This document shows, piece after piece, positions 1 to 14,752 of a DNA stretch of 64,000 nucleotides. The stretch lies in assembly GCA_026874595.1 (NCBI GenBank), contig CM049322.1, forward strand, positions 7,053,900 to 7,117,899, written 5' to 3'. The stretch is from Sipunculus nudus (taxonomy: Eukaryota; Annelida; Sipuncula; Golfingiida; Sipunculidae). The position numbers were made by a program, and so were the translations under genes. The first letter of the stretch is position 1, and each line of letters starts with the position of its first letter. The notes below the pieces were generated by a model. The model was not told where the DNA came from and made no database searches. It was given only the letters and a program-made list of their open reading frames with translations.

Positions 1-288
1 GCTCAGTTTGGTTTAAAAATATGAAAAAAATATACATATATTATGTTATATCTCATTTCTTACATAATCTTATACCTCCGACTTACTAATAAATATTAAA
101 ATATTAAAATTACGTATACCACCAATGTGTATCACCCACAAAGAGGTAGGTAATCACCTTCCGGTAATTCTACTCCCTTTTCCTGTTTCACTGGTGAATA
201 TGCTAGAATTCACAATTATATAATTATCTATATTCGTGTATATGCAATAAATTCATATGTACTAAAACCAATAAGAGACAATGTGAAT

Positions 289-2965
289 TTAACAAAGCAA
301 AAGTTTAGATATATCCATTAACGTCAATTTGCATTTACGAAATTGCCTTGAACAGTTCCTGCAAATGTGAAGAAGTATTGTAATCTCACATCTATCGTTT
401 CTTCTCCGCTTCTGATTCTGCATACATCAATATATAAAACAGAATTGCATTTAAATGGAATTCAACAAAATGAATATGATTCTTTTTGTCAAATTGACTG
501 AATCAATATGCTAATTGTTAATTTCTGAACAGATTATAACATATATTAATTATTTATCAAAATAAACGTAATTTATTTATAATAATAATAAATAAAATTG
601 TATTAGTAATTATTCGCTAATATATGGAAGGATCATATTTTTTACATACATGTTTGATGAATACCGCAAGAAGAATAACAAACAAAGCTACTACAGCTAT
701 AATCACCAAGATGATCGCATATGGTGGAAGATTTACTTCTGAAATTAAAAGTGTTGTTATACCTGTAATATTTCACACCGGCATTTTGCGTTATTTAAAA
801 TACATTCAATGCATCATACTGTTTTATAATTAATCTTTAATATGATAATCGGATAAAAAACAAGTAATGACATCAATATCTGTGCCAATCGTTCATTTTT
901 AGAATCGTAATGTTACACGGACACCATCGTTTTAATTTGTTCAATGCTAATTTAGAGAACACAAATCCGTTTATTCAAGGAAACTGGATCTCTTTGTACA
1001 GTTGTTCCCAATTTAAATTATAACGTTGATTTTGTTAAGAAGTATTGTAAATAAATACTGTTCTGAAGCTTGGGTGATGAGGTTGCTTGGGGATAGCTCT
1101 CCGTATAATAACCATACAGAGTATGGTTTGTGGGTTGCAAACTACTATCAGGGAGGTCATTTTCAGTTCCTAAGAAAATCATGTATGATCACTCTGGCAC
1201 AGTATACCCACTCATTTCATTTATATCTTTATTATTTTAATACCCCTATGAAATAGAAATAAGTCCAAATATCTTCTTTATTCGATGAAATATCCATACT
1301 GGTAGCTGTCCTGAATTACCAATTGAAACGTTTTGAGGCGAGTGAAAGTTGTAAGTTGTTAGTTGTATCGATTGATATACTGTATCCATATGGTATATAG
1401 TAAATAATGATACATATATTCACCTGAAATACATTCAAATGGTTGTAATGAATTACACGAGACAACTTTCCATTGAAAGGTATGTTCTTCTACTTCCATT
1501 ACCGCGCAGTTTCCAGAGTTGGATGGCTCTCCCTCTCCCCACAGTGATATTCAGTCGACCCCTAGGACTAGATGAATGAACTTGGAATACACCTAACTAT
1601 GTTATTTCACGTGTGTCAATAGTTGTTAATTTTAGTAGTCTACAATTAAATCCTGAGGACGTCATAGTAAAGATGAACCATACACCATTTATGATTGGCA
1701 ATGTAATAAGTTTACCAATATGGTATTTTACTTGGTACAACCTTAAAATACGTACAATTTCCTCTTGATAGCCAGTCCTGATTTCGTAAACCGACCCAAA
1801 ATGTTGTACAGATAACTGAAATCGGAAACTGTCTGTATATATTTTTGTCCTCGATCACTGCGAGTGTTCCCCCTGACAACCTGCATTCCGCTGCAGCATT
1901 GTACCAGTTTTTGTTATCACAATGTAAACTATAACAGGTCCCTACCACAATGAAACTGGACTTCTCTCCTCCAGGTATCAAGGAACAAACATCCTCTGGA
2001 AACAATGGTCTAGGTTATCTAAATGAATTTTACACGCATGAGCACTTCTTTCTTATTGAATATTTGAACATTTTATGACTATTAATATGTTTACTTTGCA
2101 GCTTGCTATGAAATTCACTGCAAAATAATATTGCAATAACCGGTCGACATTTAAGAAATTTTGACAAACTTAAAATAATAGAGTGTTATAAAACCAATCA
2201 GTTTCGATCATTCTAAATTTCACCTGTATTCTTGCATACGTGTCCGTGATTCAAGGAAGAGCAACTTGACATGGAGAGTCGTAAAGCGGACGTGTCATAA
2301 AACACACATCCGTCAGTTATCGTAAGCAATGCTGGATCTGAAATGAGGCATTATTCCAGGATTTATTGAACTGAACTTGCTATGATGGTTATGGATAATT
2401 AATGTAGACAATCATATTTTTTTGAGAAAATCGATGATCCCTAGGAGAGTGGTTAAAATAAAACTTATGGTTATATTTAAAATATAGTGTTTATTCCACT
2501 CACACGACACGTTTGAGTCAATCCATTCAGGAGATTTAAATTTGTGACGTTTGAGATCCAGCCACGATGATGACATATTATTTTTTAGCAGATGCTTCCA
2601 GAACTGTTTGTAGTTATCCCTTGTATACATGTAAGGAAGGAACGCGTTCTTCAACAAACAACATTTGTTCGCAGAACTATATGTGGCTGGCTGGTGACAT
2701 TCCTTTATACATGTAACGATACCTTGATAGAAAAAAGTCACGTGGTACAACTATAAAACGTGCCCTTGATGGCGATTGTTGTGACCGGTTTTTTAATTAC
2801 TTGAAGTTTAAAATACCATCGTCAAATCATTTATTTTCATTTGGTTTGTAAGATTACTTTGTCTCGTGTTAAACACCTTATTTAACATGGCAGATTCTTA
2901 CCATATATATAAAAAAGGGAACAACAGAAAGACAAAATAACTTGTCCTATGCGGGGTTCATTCAT
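289..2965 (-). CDS. Two-domain C-type lectin transmembrane receptor, 8 exons, complete
   Basis: Coding exons in transcript order are 2965-2902, 2722-2504, 2337-2224, 1995-1732, 1534-1424, 1169-1059, 738-650 and 417-289. Together they give 1101 nt, 366 residues plus TAA. Every junction is GT-AG; all are phase 1 except the last, which is phase 0. Exon 1 opens on ATG directly after an acceptor and encodes a hydrophobic signal peptide (1-21). C-type lectin domain 1 is about 22-131, with WLDL and a late GHVCKN. Domain 2 is about 133-257, with CYSLHC, WVGL (199-202), GEPSN (222-226), NCAVM and FECIS. Residues 258-294 are a Ser/Thr/Pro-rich stalk. The membrane helix is about 301-322, followed by a basic tail starting NQKRRR. 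By family it should be a surface recognition receptor. The usual calcium/sugar EPN reads EPS, and WND reads WKV, so canonical sugar binding is doubtful. The weakest border is the 1534 acceptor, which lacks a pyrimidine tract. A strong GTAAGT donor at 3105 may end a 5' UTR exon. Confidence 0.85.
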
Positions 2966-5900
2966 CTGAAATGGAGTTAATAGAGGTATGTGGAGTAAAG
3001 ATATCTGAAAATGTTTATTCGTTTTAATAGTGCGAAGCGAATTATTTAAACACTTTTATTTAACGTTTGGACCATTAGAAACCAAGCTATACTACCTGTA
3101 CTTACCATACTGAAGCTGTCATATACTGATGTACATCTCGATTAGGACTCATATCAAAACATGCATTGAATTGCATTACTTAGTCTGTGTGCTATACACT
3201 TTCTTTGTTGTGTGTATGGCAACCATGTCAGTATTTGTACTGTTTGTTATGTTTGAAAAGCGTGTACTTACTTTGTACAGTGCGTACATTCTTTGTACAG
3301 GGTCTACATACTAGAGTGAGTATACACATGTTCAAGACTGTTTAGAACAGCCACACTATACTCGCAGCTTAACCTAAACGTGTATTTACTTAATTTAATA
3401 GGATAGCTTGAATATAGACACAAGTATGCATTATACTGTCGTATATAGATATATACTATGGTGATATTTTAATAATGGATTCCTTGATAGAGACTTATCT
3501 AAACCACAACTAATATAATCTAACTTAAATCAGCAAGGTTAAATATTCAATCAAGAATAAATTATTTTCTTAAACTGCAACAGATTTAGTATTAATGAAG
3601 AAAGCCTGACAATCTCTTAATATTTAACAATATAATCTATGTTTATATATCAATGGATAATATATTTCTAATTCTTGCACCATATTTACTCTGCAAAAAT
3701 ATACATCTATTTTGATGATATTCTATCAAGTCTGGTTATTTCATTGTTTACTAATGTAATTCCTTAAACGGCAAGGACAATATGACTTGATTTATTATAT
3801 ATTAACCGTTTGCAGTCATAATATTGCTGATTGATTTTAGATTATTTTAATAGACACTTGACACTAGACGTACAAATGTCTTGTGTCATATGGCAACTCA
3901 ATATTGTATATTTATTGCAATAATTCAGTTCTGGAATATTTTCAATAATTGACTCTTCATGTGTTGAATCATTCTACGCAGCTGCCTTTTCTGCCTTACC
4001 ATGTCATTAATAATAGAAGGTACACCTGTTATAAACATGAACAGTTAGGAAAATTTGGAATGGAGTATTGATTCCCTGATTTCCAATATACTGTAAAGTT
4101 GAATGTGATATCAATCTATATGGCATTAAATATAGACCATATGCATAAATCATTCGACAGACAAATATTTTTTGCACACGTATTGAAAATTTGTACCAAC
4201 TGTTTGCTGCAGGACAAGCTACTGACAATTGCTTGTCAGAATTTGCGCCTTCCCCATTGATGTTACTCTAAAACCGCAGGTCATGTTTATATTTTATTAC
4301 TCAATGGCCTACAGCTGAACGGGGTCACATGTTGTCGGGACGACGACCTCTGTTACAATAGAAAGTCAACACACTATTCACACATCCCCTTTCTGCTCGG
4401 TTCTATCTAGATATGTTAACATTCTGTCGTTGTATACACGTGTCACAAGAGCATACTTCATACCATTTTAAAAGCACATAATGTACCCCATTAGCTGTTC
4501 GTCAGGCAAATTACTTATAGATCAACGATTAAATGTAATATTTTATTTCAAAAGCAGCTTGCAATAAAAAAATAACAAACCAAATACTACATTTCAATCA
4601 AAACAACCTGCTTTTCGAATTGAATAACACTTTCCAAAATTCAGTTATAAATAAAAAAAATCTCTATTAAAAAATTATTATAAATGGCATGTTGCAAATA
4701 GAAAATCATATATGCTTGAAATAAGATGCTTTTAAGGGATCTTGTCAAAAGGGGTTGAATATTTAATTTTAGGTAGTGCTTAAGGAGTTAAAATCAAAGG
4801 CGGCACTCGACAATTTCTTTATCCCGATAAACAAGGTAGGCAGCGGAATTTTATCGCATATTTCGCAATGAGTAAAATCTTTAAAATAGGGCGTTGAACC
4901 ATTTATTAAAAGAGGATCGAACTTCAAAGGACCGCTTAACTTTATGTTGTTTGTTAGAAGAAGATGTAATCCCCCAAAAGGTTCAGAAACTAGTGAAAAG
5001 ACTATCTGACATTGATGTAAAGAATTCAAGGGGGAAGATTCAAATATTTACAAAGGAAAACTTATAAAAAAACTCAAAAGGTTAATGAATAAAGAAAACC
5101 CAAAGATGAGGGACGTTAAAAATTTAAATACCTTTCTTATTCACATTTGTGATATTTTTTTGGTTTCATTTTCGTATTACAAAATAATGTATAAAACCAC
5201 TTTTTTTGTCCAGAGAAACGAAGCTTTTCTAACAGCACATAAACACTACATAATCAATATGCAATGTGTAAGTATAAAGTTATAATAAACGTGGTTATTT
5301 AATTTATCATAAATGTCAATATATTGATATGAATATTACTATGATCATGGCTGGAAACACTTTATAATTCACTTTCCGATTAAGGTATTCCGTTTACAGA
5401 AATGTGTTTGGAGAATTATGCCTCATATTATTTTTATTCATGATTCAAATATTGTGACAGTGAAATATATAATATATATCATAAAAACAAATTATTCCAA
5501 ACAAGCTGTTTTACTGACACTCAACCAAATATGGCATACTACCATTTCGAATGTAAACAACCATTAAGGAACTATTTTGGATAAGTGATAATATTAATCC
5601 CATGCTAGATAGAATTTTCTATCCAGTTAAAGGTAGGAGAACTGGTCCCTCAGTATGACCTGACGTTGTTTCAGTTTCTTTTTCCTAGAACTAATAATAT
5701 GTTCAACATTGTTGTTAATAGAAATATTTCTCGTCTGGACATGTTTGAATTTATTAGCGTTTTAATTTAGTGTTAAGTATTTAACGAAATAAGTTAGCTG
5801 CAACACTTAATGCACATTCAGAATATGTTCTTATATTAATCGGAATTTTAAAGAAAAAACAGGATATTTTTTGAGAGTTAAAATATTACGATTTTGTAGG

Positions 5901-8302
5901 GTATTTGATATTGAAAGCTTTAACAATCTCATTGTTTACGTTTTCCTAAAGTCCCTCCAATAAAGTTTAGGTGTTAAATAAAAATGTTCTATTTAATATA
6001 CTACCAAATACAGAGAAGATGGTATGTTTTGGACAAGTAACTACTGAGAAATAACGCTCTAAAGACAACTTGTTCAGATGAAGTGAAATTTGGAGCCAAA
6101 AACTGCATTCGGTCTACAGAAGTATCTAAGCACAACGACATGTTGGCAGTCACATTAATATGGACCGATCGGCAGTTCTTATTAAACCCTGCCGTGATAT
6201 CATAGAACAGTTGATGACGTAGCTTGAAATGACTGAGAGCGACCTGTCAAACACCACGTGCCCTGGCTTGAGCTTGTAGTGTCAAGGTCGGCTGAGTATC
6301 TGGACCGGTGCGTGTACAGATGCGCCTGTGTTGAGTCGGGCCTAATAAGAAACCGCGTGTTTACGCAGGAGCGACGGGAGCGGGGTATATGGCCATTCAA
6401 GGAGAACCAGGATTGATTTACTAAGCACGGTTTACATCCCATTATAGGTGATATGAAGTTGAAAATACTTTTAGCGTTTATACAAATCTAGCGTACCCGT
6501 AGGCCAATAAGTCACATGTGAAGTCTTGACATGTTTTTTTAGGGAAGCAGGCAGACATGGGTTTTTTCATTCATACTCCATACACAGGCACTCCATAGAT
6601 AACCCCTGTTTTATCTTGTAATAAGGGTTATTTACATGTGATCAATATGTGATAACCATTTAATTATTCAACAAATTACAGCGTCTGGAGGTTAAGCCCG
6701 CTGAAAACTGTTGACGTCATTCAGCATCTGTAGTTTACCAACGGGCATTCAAGATCTACGTCGTCGTCCCTATTTATTTTTGATTGTTATGTACTCATTA
6801 TTTAGTTGTTGCGATATTTATAGGGTGGTTATCAGGACGGTATGGACGAGCTATGAAATAACGATTTTGCGTTTCTTTCGATAAGCCCAAGTTTTAGTAG
6901 AAATAGCATGATGCCTTATATTTTTTTTTTCTGTATACACGTGAAAAGATAGAAGGGCAAACAATACTATAATATCATGCTAACAATTTATCCAAAGGAT
7001 GTATGCGGTTGCAAACTAATTAGCTTGAGTTAGGGTTGGTTAACTATCATTTTTATGCTCAGCTAATGATTTTGGGCTTTCGAATGCCGACCATCAAATC
7101 TGACCGTCACGTGCACGGACTTGGCTCGTGCATTAATTAATCACTTGCAGCTCCATATTTGCGAACAGAACTAGGTGAGAACGGGTGGAAAGGGATTGAC
7201 AGGCCTGTGGCAGGGAAAGGCGTCAGCACATCACAGTGTTTACCGACCTCAAATCACCTTTTCCACAGGCGACCTAAAACGTACTCGAGATCATAAGATC
7301 TATTCAATATTAAATATACATTTTATCGCTAAAACAAGACATTTTAGGAAGTTAGCCTGTCCTACTAGCCTGTGATATCTGTTGGATGTTTCCAACGATC
7401 TACTGTTTTCAGCAATCCTGATTAAATAACGTTCAATTAAAAAAAAAGTCGTGAATCAGTTTACTTAGAGAAAAGCATTCTCAGCAGAAGTGTTTGTGTC
7501 ACATATGGGTGAACGATTTAATTATTTAAGGCATTAAACAATGATGGTATCCACATACAATACTAACAAGAAGAATTTCGGGGAGTCATTGTTTAATATG
7601 AAAAGATATTGGATACATCAGTCATAACAATTAGTATGTTGAATTGTAACACTAAATCGAAAGAAAGTATAAGGGCAAATGTTATAAATATGTATGGGTA
7701 AATATAATATATATGTATATATGTATATACATTCGTAGGAGATATGTGTTCACAGAAAACAAAACAGTTAGTAATAAATTAGTGCCAAAAATCGCTCTTT
7801 CTTCTCACCAGGTAAATTTACGGAAGACTAAGTCAGAAATGTTGTGTAAAATGTGTTTGTTTTAATGAATACGTCCGTGCAAAAATGTTGCTTCAGACTT
7901 AGGACGTCGTAATATCTAACAACAACTGTTTCTCCAAGTATGTCAATGGTTTAAGCTTCATGAGCAGCGTTCTGGACATGGAAGAAGTTACAAATATATC
8001 TTTGCGAATCATACATTACCAAAAATCTCTCTTATTCTCCTTGTTTAAAAAAAAATGAACACATACAACCTATTTTAGTGGCATTATTCATCCATTTATA
8101 AATACTTGATATAATTAGCTATATTCAAACGTAACATAATCCACCACTATATTCGTGCAAAATATGCTTATTGGAAAAATAATAAGATCCCGCAGTACAA
8201 TATAAACATGGCATTTATATCAAACAATGCATATTTAAAATAAAAAAAGCTAACATTATTTTCTGTCAAAGTTCCACAGAAATGTTCAGTTTTGAACGAA
8301 CA
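2966..8302. other. No supportable gene; AT-rich intergenic DNA
   Basis: I see no coding exon here that has both splice borders and a recognisable motif. Frames at 3129, 4007, 4769, 5085, 6200 and 7175 are short and lack family motifs or splice context. The donor-like GTAAGT at 3105 (minus) could belong to an untranslated first exon of the lectin receptor. GC content rises locally at 6.1-6.45 and 7.1-7.35 kb without a readable product. Confidence 0.5.
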
Positions 8303-11300
8303 TTATTCGATTATTCCTGGGTTTAGTTTAGGAAACAGGCTCTCCATGCAGCGATTCTTCTCCTTGATTAATTCATTTGATTCCGCGGTTGATGAGGAAC
8401 ATCTTTTCAGGAGAAACACAATAAAGTCCGACAGACAACGGTTGAAGTCATTAGCTGCAAAGACTCCATATGTCTGAGTCCCCATTTTTTTAATGAAATG
8501 TAAGTGAAATTACGGAAACTGGAAAATATATCGAACGTTAAAATATAACAAGGTTATAACATTTTAGAGTAAATGAATATATTAGGTTGATGGTGTGTAT
8601 ATAATGGTAGAAATAAAATATATCGTTTTTTCTTATCTACACTGGAGCCTCTTCAGATATGAACTAGCTAAGGAAATATAATGTTCAGTTAATACGTTTA
8701 CGTATATACTGTTCGAGTTAATATTATTGATTTATAATGCCAATTTAAATAGTTTATTATTATTATATTTGAATAAGAGTTTAATTAAAGATATCATAAG
8801 GCATACATTGAATTGCTGATTAGATCATATTTACATTGTTGACTCTATATAATGATAATAATACAGCTGGCCAGTAAAATAAGAGCACCCGAGTGGCTGG
8901 CCATAAAGGGATTTAGGTGCACAGGGGGTCTTATGAGACATGTCAGCTTTAACCAATGTGGATTTTTCTTCGGGTTGGCAAAAGGTGGTCGTGTGAGACA
9001 GGTAGTCTTGTTAGAGAGGTGGTCTTTCAGATATGTCACACTCTGATGATAATAATAATAATAATAATAATAATAATATTAAAAAATTAATAATATAGAT
9101 CAATAGAAGTGTTCCAACCTCCGCATGTTTCTTCTTCTGGCAGCAGAAAACAATGAGGAAGTCCTATTAATCGCAGCAAGGTAGGTCGAACAGAACCTGG
9201 AGTTTCTATTTGCTGAAACTAGTGCCAAACATTAGCCGGGTAATTAACTGAAAACACTTCATGAGATAAATTACTAAAATATCAAAAAATGAAAAACAAT
9301 TTAATAATTACATGTATATGAGACTCACAAGAAAGTCTTCTGCATACATCCTCCCGCCGTCTTCTCCATACATGTGTTTTGATGGATCCATCCATGATTT
9401 GATGAAAAAAACAAGAGTCTGAAAATAAATCATAAACATGGACCGCCTTCATTTCTAAAGATACATGGATAATTATTAATACTCTATCAGTTGGCGGGTC
9501 TTTTCTTTGAATAAACAAATAATATTTAAAAAAAAACTGATTGTGCTTTTTAAATTTCCCTGTGGTGATTCAAAATATTTGAATTTTCTAAATCAGACCT
9601 CACTGGAAAATCGATGGCTGGGTCAAGTGTCAAGTAAAACACCGACTTCTCTGTATCTAAAAATTAAGTGTTTCATGACTATTGTATTAAAGTGAAGCAA
9701 TTAACTGAGGAATCTTTATCATAGAAACACATTTTAAGATCACGTTACCTTGCTTTGGATCCTTTGGCTACACTTTTGGTTTTTCCAGTCAAATGGCATA
9801 TATGTCTGTGGAATACAATATATATAGATCATAAATATGTATGTTTGAAGGCAGGAACTTGCAAATGACAGAAAAGTTTAAAATGTAATAAGGTTATAAT
9901 TTTGTTTTCTTGAGACTATTGGATAAAATGTGTAATAAGCACTACTAAGCGGGTACCTACATCTATACTCCTGAGAACCGATTCGTCAAATCGTCTGTAC
10001 ACAGCGTAAACCTGATAGGAAATTGTCAGAAGAGTATATTTATATATCTCTTTGTTACTAATTAAAAAGAAAACGCTCTTTCACGGTACAAACCGCATAA
10101 TGGTAGGATTTTTTATGCTTAAAAATTACAAAGCTCGTTGGAGTCTTCGATTATAATGAAGCGCTGTTAACAAGTACAGCAGGAACAAGAATGTTCCCTA
10201 AAAAGAAATAGATCTCCTTCATTTTCCCTTTCATTTTAAAAATTAATTTAAATAATACGTTGTTGTACTTTGCCTTATCTCGCTTTTACTTCTCTAACTC
10301 TTTTTTTCTGAACTATGTCAGTATTTGTACACTATATGAGCAAAGTTATGAGCATCAGAACATCACAAAATATAACTATCCGAATCATTATTAGCCATTA
10401 TTTCCCTTTAAATGAAAGAAAGGTTTAAAATGGAACCATATTCTGTTACCTTTCATTTTGTTTTCTTGATACTCAAAATTATAAAAGTATCATAATCGCT
10501 GGTAAATCGCTACCTACATATCTAATAAAGATGTATTTAAAACAAATAATAGGGTAACACTTACTAGAATGTTTCCTAATGAGAAATAGATCTCCATCAA
10601 TTTTCTCTTAATCCCAACATCAAGCAGTGGTGTGTCAAACTCCATGTATTCAATAAATACAATTTCAAGCTGTATTCAAAATTAGATATTATTAATTTGC
10701 AGCTTTTAATTATTGAAAAGTTCAAGAATCATGATTGATTTTTTTTTCTTTTTTTTTAACTGGAATAAGAATGGATTGTAAATTAACGTACCAAAGAAGA
10801 ATCATCCATTGTTGTTTTATATACTTTACTCCACAGGTAAATCCCAGGATCATTCTGAGAGGACGAAATGGGAGAAAAAGCTATATCTTCACCTTGGACA
10901 TGGGCCTATAGGTAGATTATAAAAGCTGATATATAATCGTATTGTAATGAAGTTAAATGTATCTAAACCATCATTCCATATCCAATTAATCAAATAACAT
11001 TTTGTAATTGTTAAATGATTTATAAACACTTATGTTCTTTCAGATACGCATATTAATTCGTAGTTGTTATCACATATTTACTACACACCTTCGACAGATG
11101 TTCGGCCAGATTAAACATGATTGTATCCCTTTCGTGTTCCTCCAAGCCACATGTGGCAACCACCATGTATCTCGTCTGCTTTTGATTTTTCTCCCTGACC
11201 ACACACTCAATGCCGGGTTCGTGATATTGGAATTTCCCTGCCCTGGTATTGTAGGTGAAAAGAGGCATTGCTTTTCCCTGCGAATTTGAAATGCCGGTTG

Positions 11301-11703
11301 AGGTTGAATAACAGGTAACGGTGTGATCATTTTTTTTTTTAACACATATAATTTGGTAATGTATGGAATGTAACATTAAACAAAATATTTACCGCAGCTT
11401 GGGATATCCTTCTTGTGGCGTCAAAATTGACGTTGGTCAGACTACTTGTCCTCGTCACTGGATTTTTCTGCAAGCGATAATATATATATATATGTGTGTG
11501 TGTGTGTGTCTGTGTGTGTAAAGGTGTCTAAGAAAAGGGATTTATGACAATTGTATTGAGAAATAAAACATAAATACACCAAAAAATCATTTCACTTCCA
11601 ACTGGAATCGAAGCCATGACCAACCACTGACCAACAACATATCCCCAGCCCTCTGTGTATTTAAACTCTTTTTTGTAACAAGCGAGGTGATGTCACAATA
11701 GTC

Positions 11704-11746
<43 letters not shown>

Positions 11747-14710
11747 CTAAACGTTAAGTACACTGGAGCATCTTTTTATTGCTGGTATCTGCACCTGCTC
11801 TACCTTAGCTGTATCGAGCACTATACTGCAAGCACTGAAACCTACTTAGTATATATATATATATATATATTTATTTATATATAAAGGGAAAGAATAATGT
11901 CGAAAGCCAACTAATTTGGCATGTCTTACATGTAGCATAACTATTAATGTAACTATATAGGTGTGGTATATGTCTGGAAAAAAAAGAATAAATATCAATG
12001 TTTTATTAAGTAACTGAGTAATCATACCCTTTCCAAAGTGAACGAAACCCCGACACTAGAGCGCCTTTTCTTTGGCGTTGTCTAAATACAAAACAGAAAA
12101 ATTGATACAGTAATTCTATTTTTTCAAAGTTCTGAATAAAGCCTGGAAATAAACTAAGAATACAAAACAATGGAGTCAGAATAACAAAACAAAACATTTA
12201 CGTTACCTTTTCTGGTGAACGGGTATATGTAACAGTCAGTGGCCTTCGACGATCATGCTGGAAGCAAAGATTTTCAAACACCCGTAAGCCCTCTGAGTGA
12301 CGTGAAAATGCGACAGACAAAGGTAGGATTAAAGTTTTTTAAAACTTTAGGAGTATAAAATATTAAAAGCAATTTGTATGCTAAAAATATGCGGAATATG
12401 CATTATTTCAGAAAACATACATTTTGCTGAATATATAAAAAAGAAAATCTTGTAAGAGATATGAGCAGGGTGTGGGAATTAAAGACGTCCAGTCTCGACA
12501 GAATCAAGTTCTGTGCAGCTGAGATTTTTGGCAGATGTTTGCGGATACGTCAAGTAGTGAGCAGAGTAAAGTTAGCCCTTTGACATATAGAGTTGATATA
12601 TACCCTCAGTTTTATCTGATTATCAAAAATGAAACGCAAATACCGCACTTTCAAAGCCGATGATAGGCGGGCGCAAACATTATTCAAGGTACGATTGTTT
12701 ACTTTCTGTAATTGATTATGAAAATGCCCCAAGTTTATTTTCTATTAGGTTTAAGCTTACCTTTTCCATACATTTATGAATATCTTTTCCACAAGTCTAT
12801 ATTATAGGTGAAAATTATGTGTACGGCTGGTTAGCATCTGCATGAAGAGCATATTTCAATTGGTAATTTCTCATAATGTTTCCTAACGACATTGTGTAAA
12901 TGGTTATTAATATTGGTTTCAACAGAGAACCCTGGTGTACACTGTATTTCAAAAGGAACAAAATGAAAAGTCATGAAAATGAGGCACACCATAGTGTCAA
13001 ACGAGGTGAAGATTAGGCACATCCTGAGTGTAGTAAGTGGTGGAGATGAGGTAACCATGAGTGGCAGATATGGTGAAATTGAAGCAATGTTACGTGCACA
13101 CATGGTAAAATTGTCGTTAGTCATAAGCGTCAAAATGTCATGGATGTCAGCCACAGTTAAAGGCCTACTTCTATGAAAAATATAAAATGAAATATTACTG
13201 TCGGGTTATTCATTGACATGTGTATGTATAAAATATGGTATAATAAATTCAAGCTTTGCGGTCCTAACCCTTAAACTTGAAATCAAAAGACCAATAATCC
13301 ATCCGACTGAGGGGTCCCTAGCTAATCAGCAGCGTCCTGGCCAAGGTGTTTGTGACGTCACAGCAAGAACATGACGGGCGGTACTGTTATGGCATCAAGT
13401 GATGGTGTTAGCTTAAACATATTTTAATCAGTATATAAGCCACATGTTTGTGCCAAATTGACAGGATTTCCTTAACAGAAGAGGCCGAACTAGATCCGGC
13501 CTGGCATGATCTTGGAAGGGGATTCCCCAGGTTTGGCTACTGACAGGAGGGTGCGGACGGACATTTCCTTACATTTGGTCATGTTCCTTGCCACTGTCAA
13601 CTCTATATTCCTTACGTGTGTAGGCTGCAAAATGCTGCTTTGTTATCTTTCCGACTCCTGTATCTCTTAGTCTTCAACTGTGCTCCTAATACGACTCGGC
13701 CTTGACACGTTGAGAGCTGGCACCACGCAGTCTGCACTGTCGCCGTATCGGGATTTCAAGCGACGTGTAATCTGACAACCAACATATAGTTGCTTGTTTC
13801 TCGTGCAAGTTTAATAATATCAAACTGATCAATCAATCAAATTATTATTAAATATGTTTGAACGACGCTTGTAAATGATAAAAAATTCTATATTTGATTT
13901 GGGACTTTTTTACAAGTTTCAAGACACGGATGGCCAAAGGGGTCACGTGATAGCTCGGTGCATATGATGCCTCAGCAAAGGAAATAAAATTAAAAAAAAA
14001 TCAATTAATATGATTCTAAAAGAATAAACCTACGTTTAAAATCTTTTCTCCTTACTGTTGACAATCTGCTATCAGAATATTTTAACTGGAATATATGGCT
14101 TCTGGGCACATTCTTTTTTTTATATTTATATTACACAACACTTAAAATGAAGGTATTGAAAGTACCCCTGAAATCCTGATAAAAAAAAACAAAGCAAAAA
14201 AACGCTTATCAATGGAAAAACAACAATTTTGCATTTCTGCTTATGAAGCATGTATTAGTAAATAATGATAAAAAGAAAAGACCAGCCTATATTCATTTGG
14301 CAAAACCAAGTTGATTATCAGCTCGCCTTTGCCGAGTCAAAACATGCCGGCCCCCGGTAAAACCCGGAATTTCCGAGAGATCTCGGAACAAATGTGAAAG
14401 CATTTCCTACCCCTGAGGCAAAATTTGGAGGTTTAAAGAGTGTACTATGTAACCGAGCAATTATTGATCTTTCTGGTTCTGTCTGTTTCTGGCCAAAAAA
14501 AAATTGCCCTGTTAAGGTACAGAGGACGATTTTTTTTTAAATTGTATTGAAAAGATCTGATTTAATTTTAGAGGCGACTAGAGATTTCTTGGAAAATCTA
14601 GACCCAAGACTGCCATTTATATCTAGAAGCCTGCAATTTGAATCCAAATAATAATAAGACTATTTATAAGATTCTATATATAACTAAAACTTGATTATAG
14701 TCTCTTAATT

Positions 14711-14752
<42 letters not shown>

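Noticed and set aside
624-833. Plus-strand 69-codon frame
   Set aside because: Antisense shadow of the lectin receptor membrane-helix exon (738-650).
1026-1256. Plus-strand 76-codon frame
   Set aside because: Antisense to the receptor stalk exon (1169-1059).
2412-2750. A single 112-codon minus-strand gene
   Set aside because: Only 2722-2504 is exon; the ends of the frame are intron. Joining this exon directly to the 1995 exon gives an in-frame stop, which the 2337-2224 exon resolves.
10390-10600. A second copy of the 9961-10011 exon
   Set aside because: The flanks resemble 9.86-10.2 kb, but the exon-equivalent has no open frame with matching borders; an intronic duplication at most.
12831-13154. 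107-codon minus frame with repeated Met/Phe/Thr pattern
   Set aside because: Falls in the decayed minisatellite; the same pattern appears at 42037-42324 from the same tandem units.
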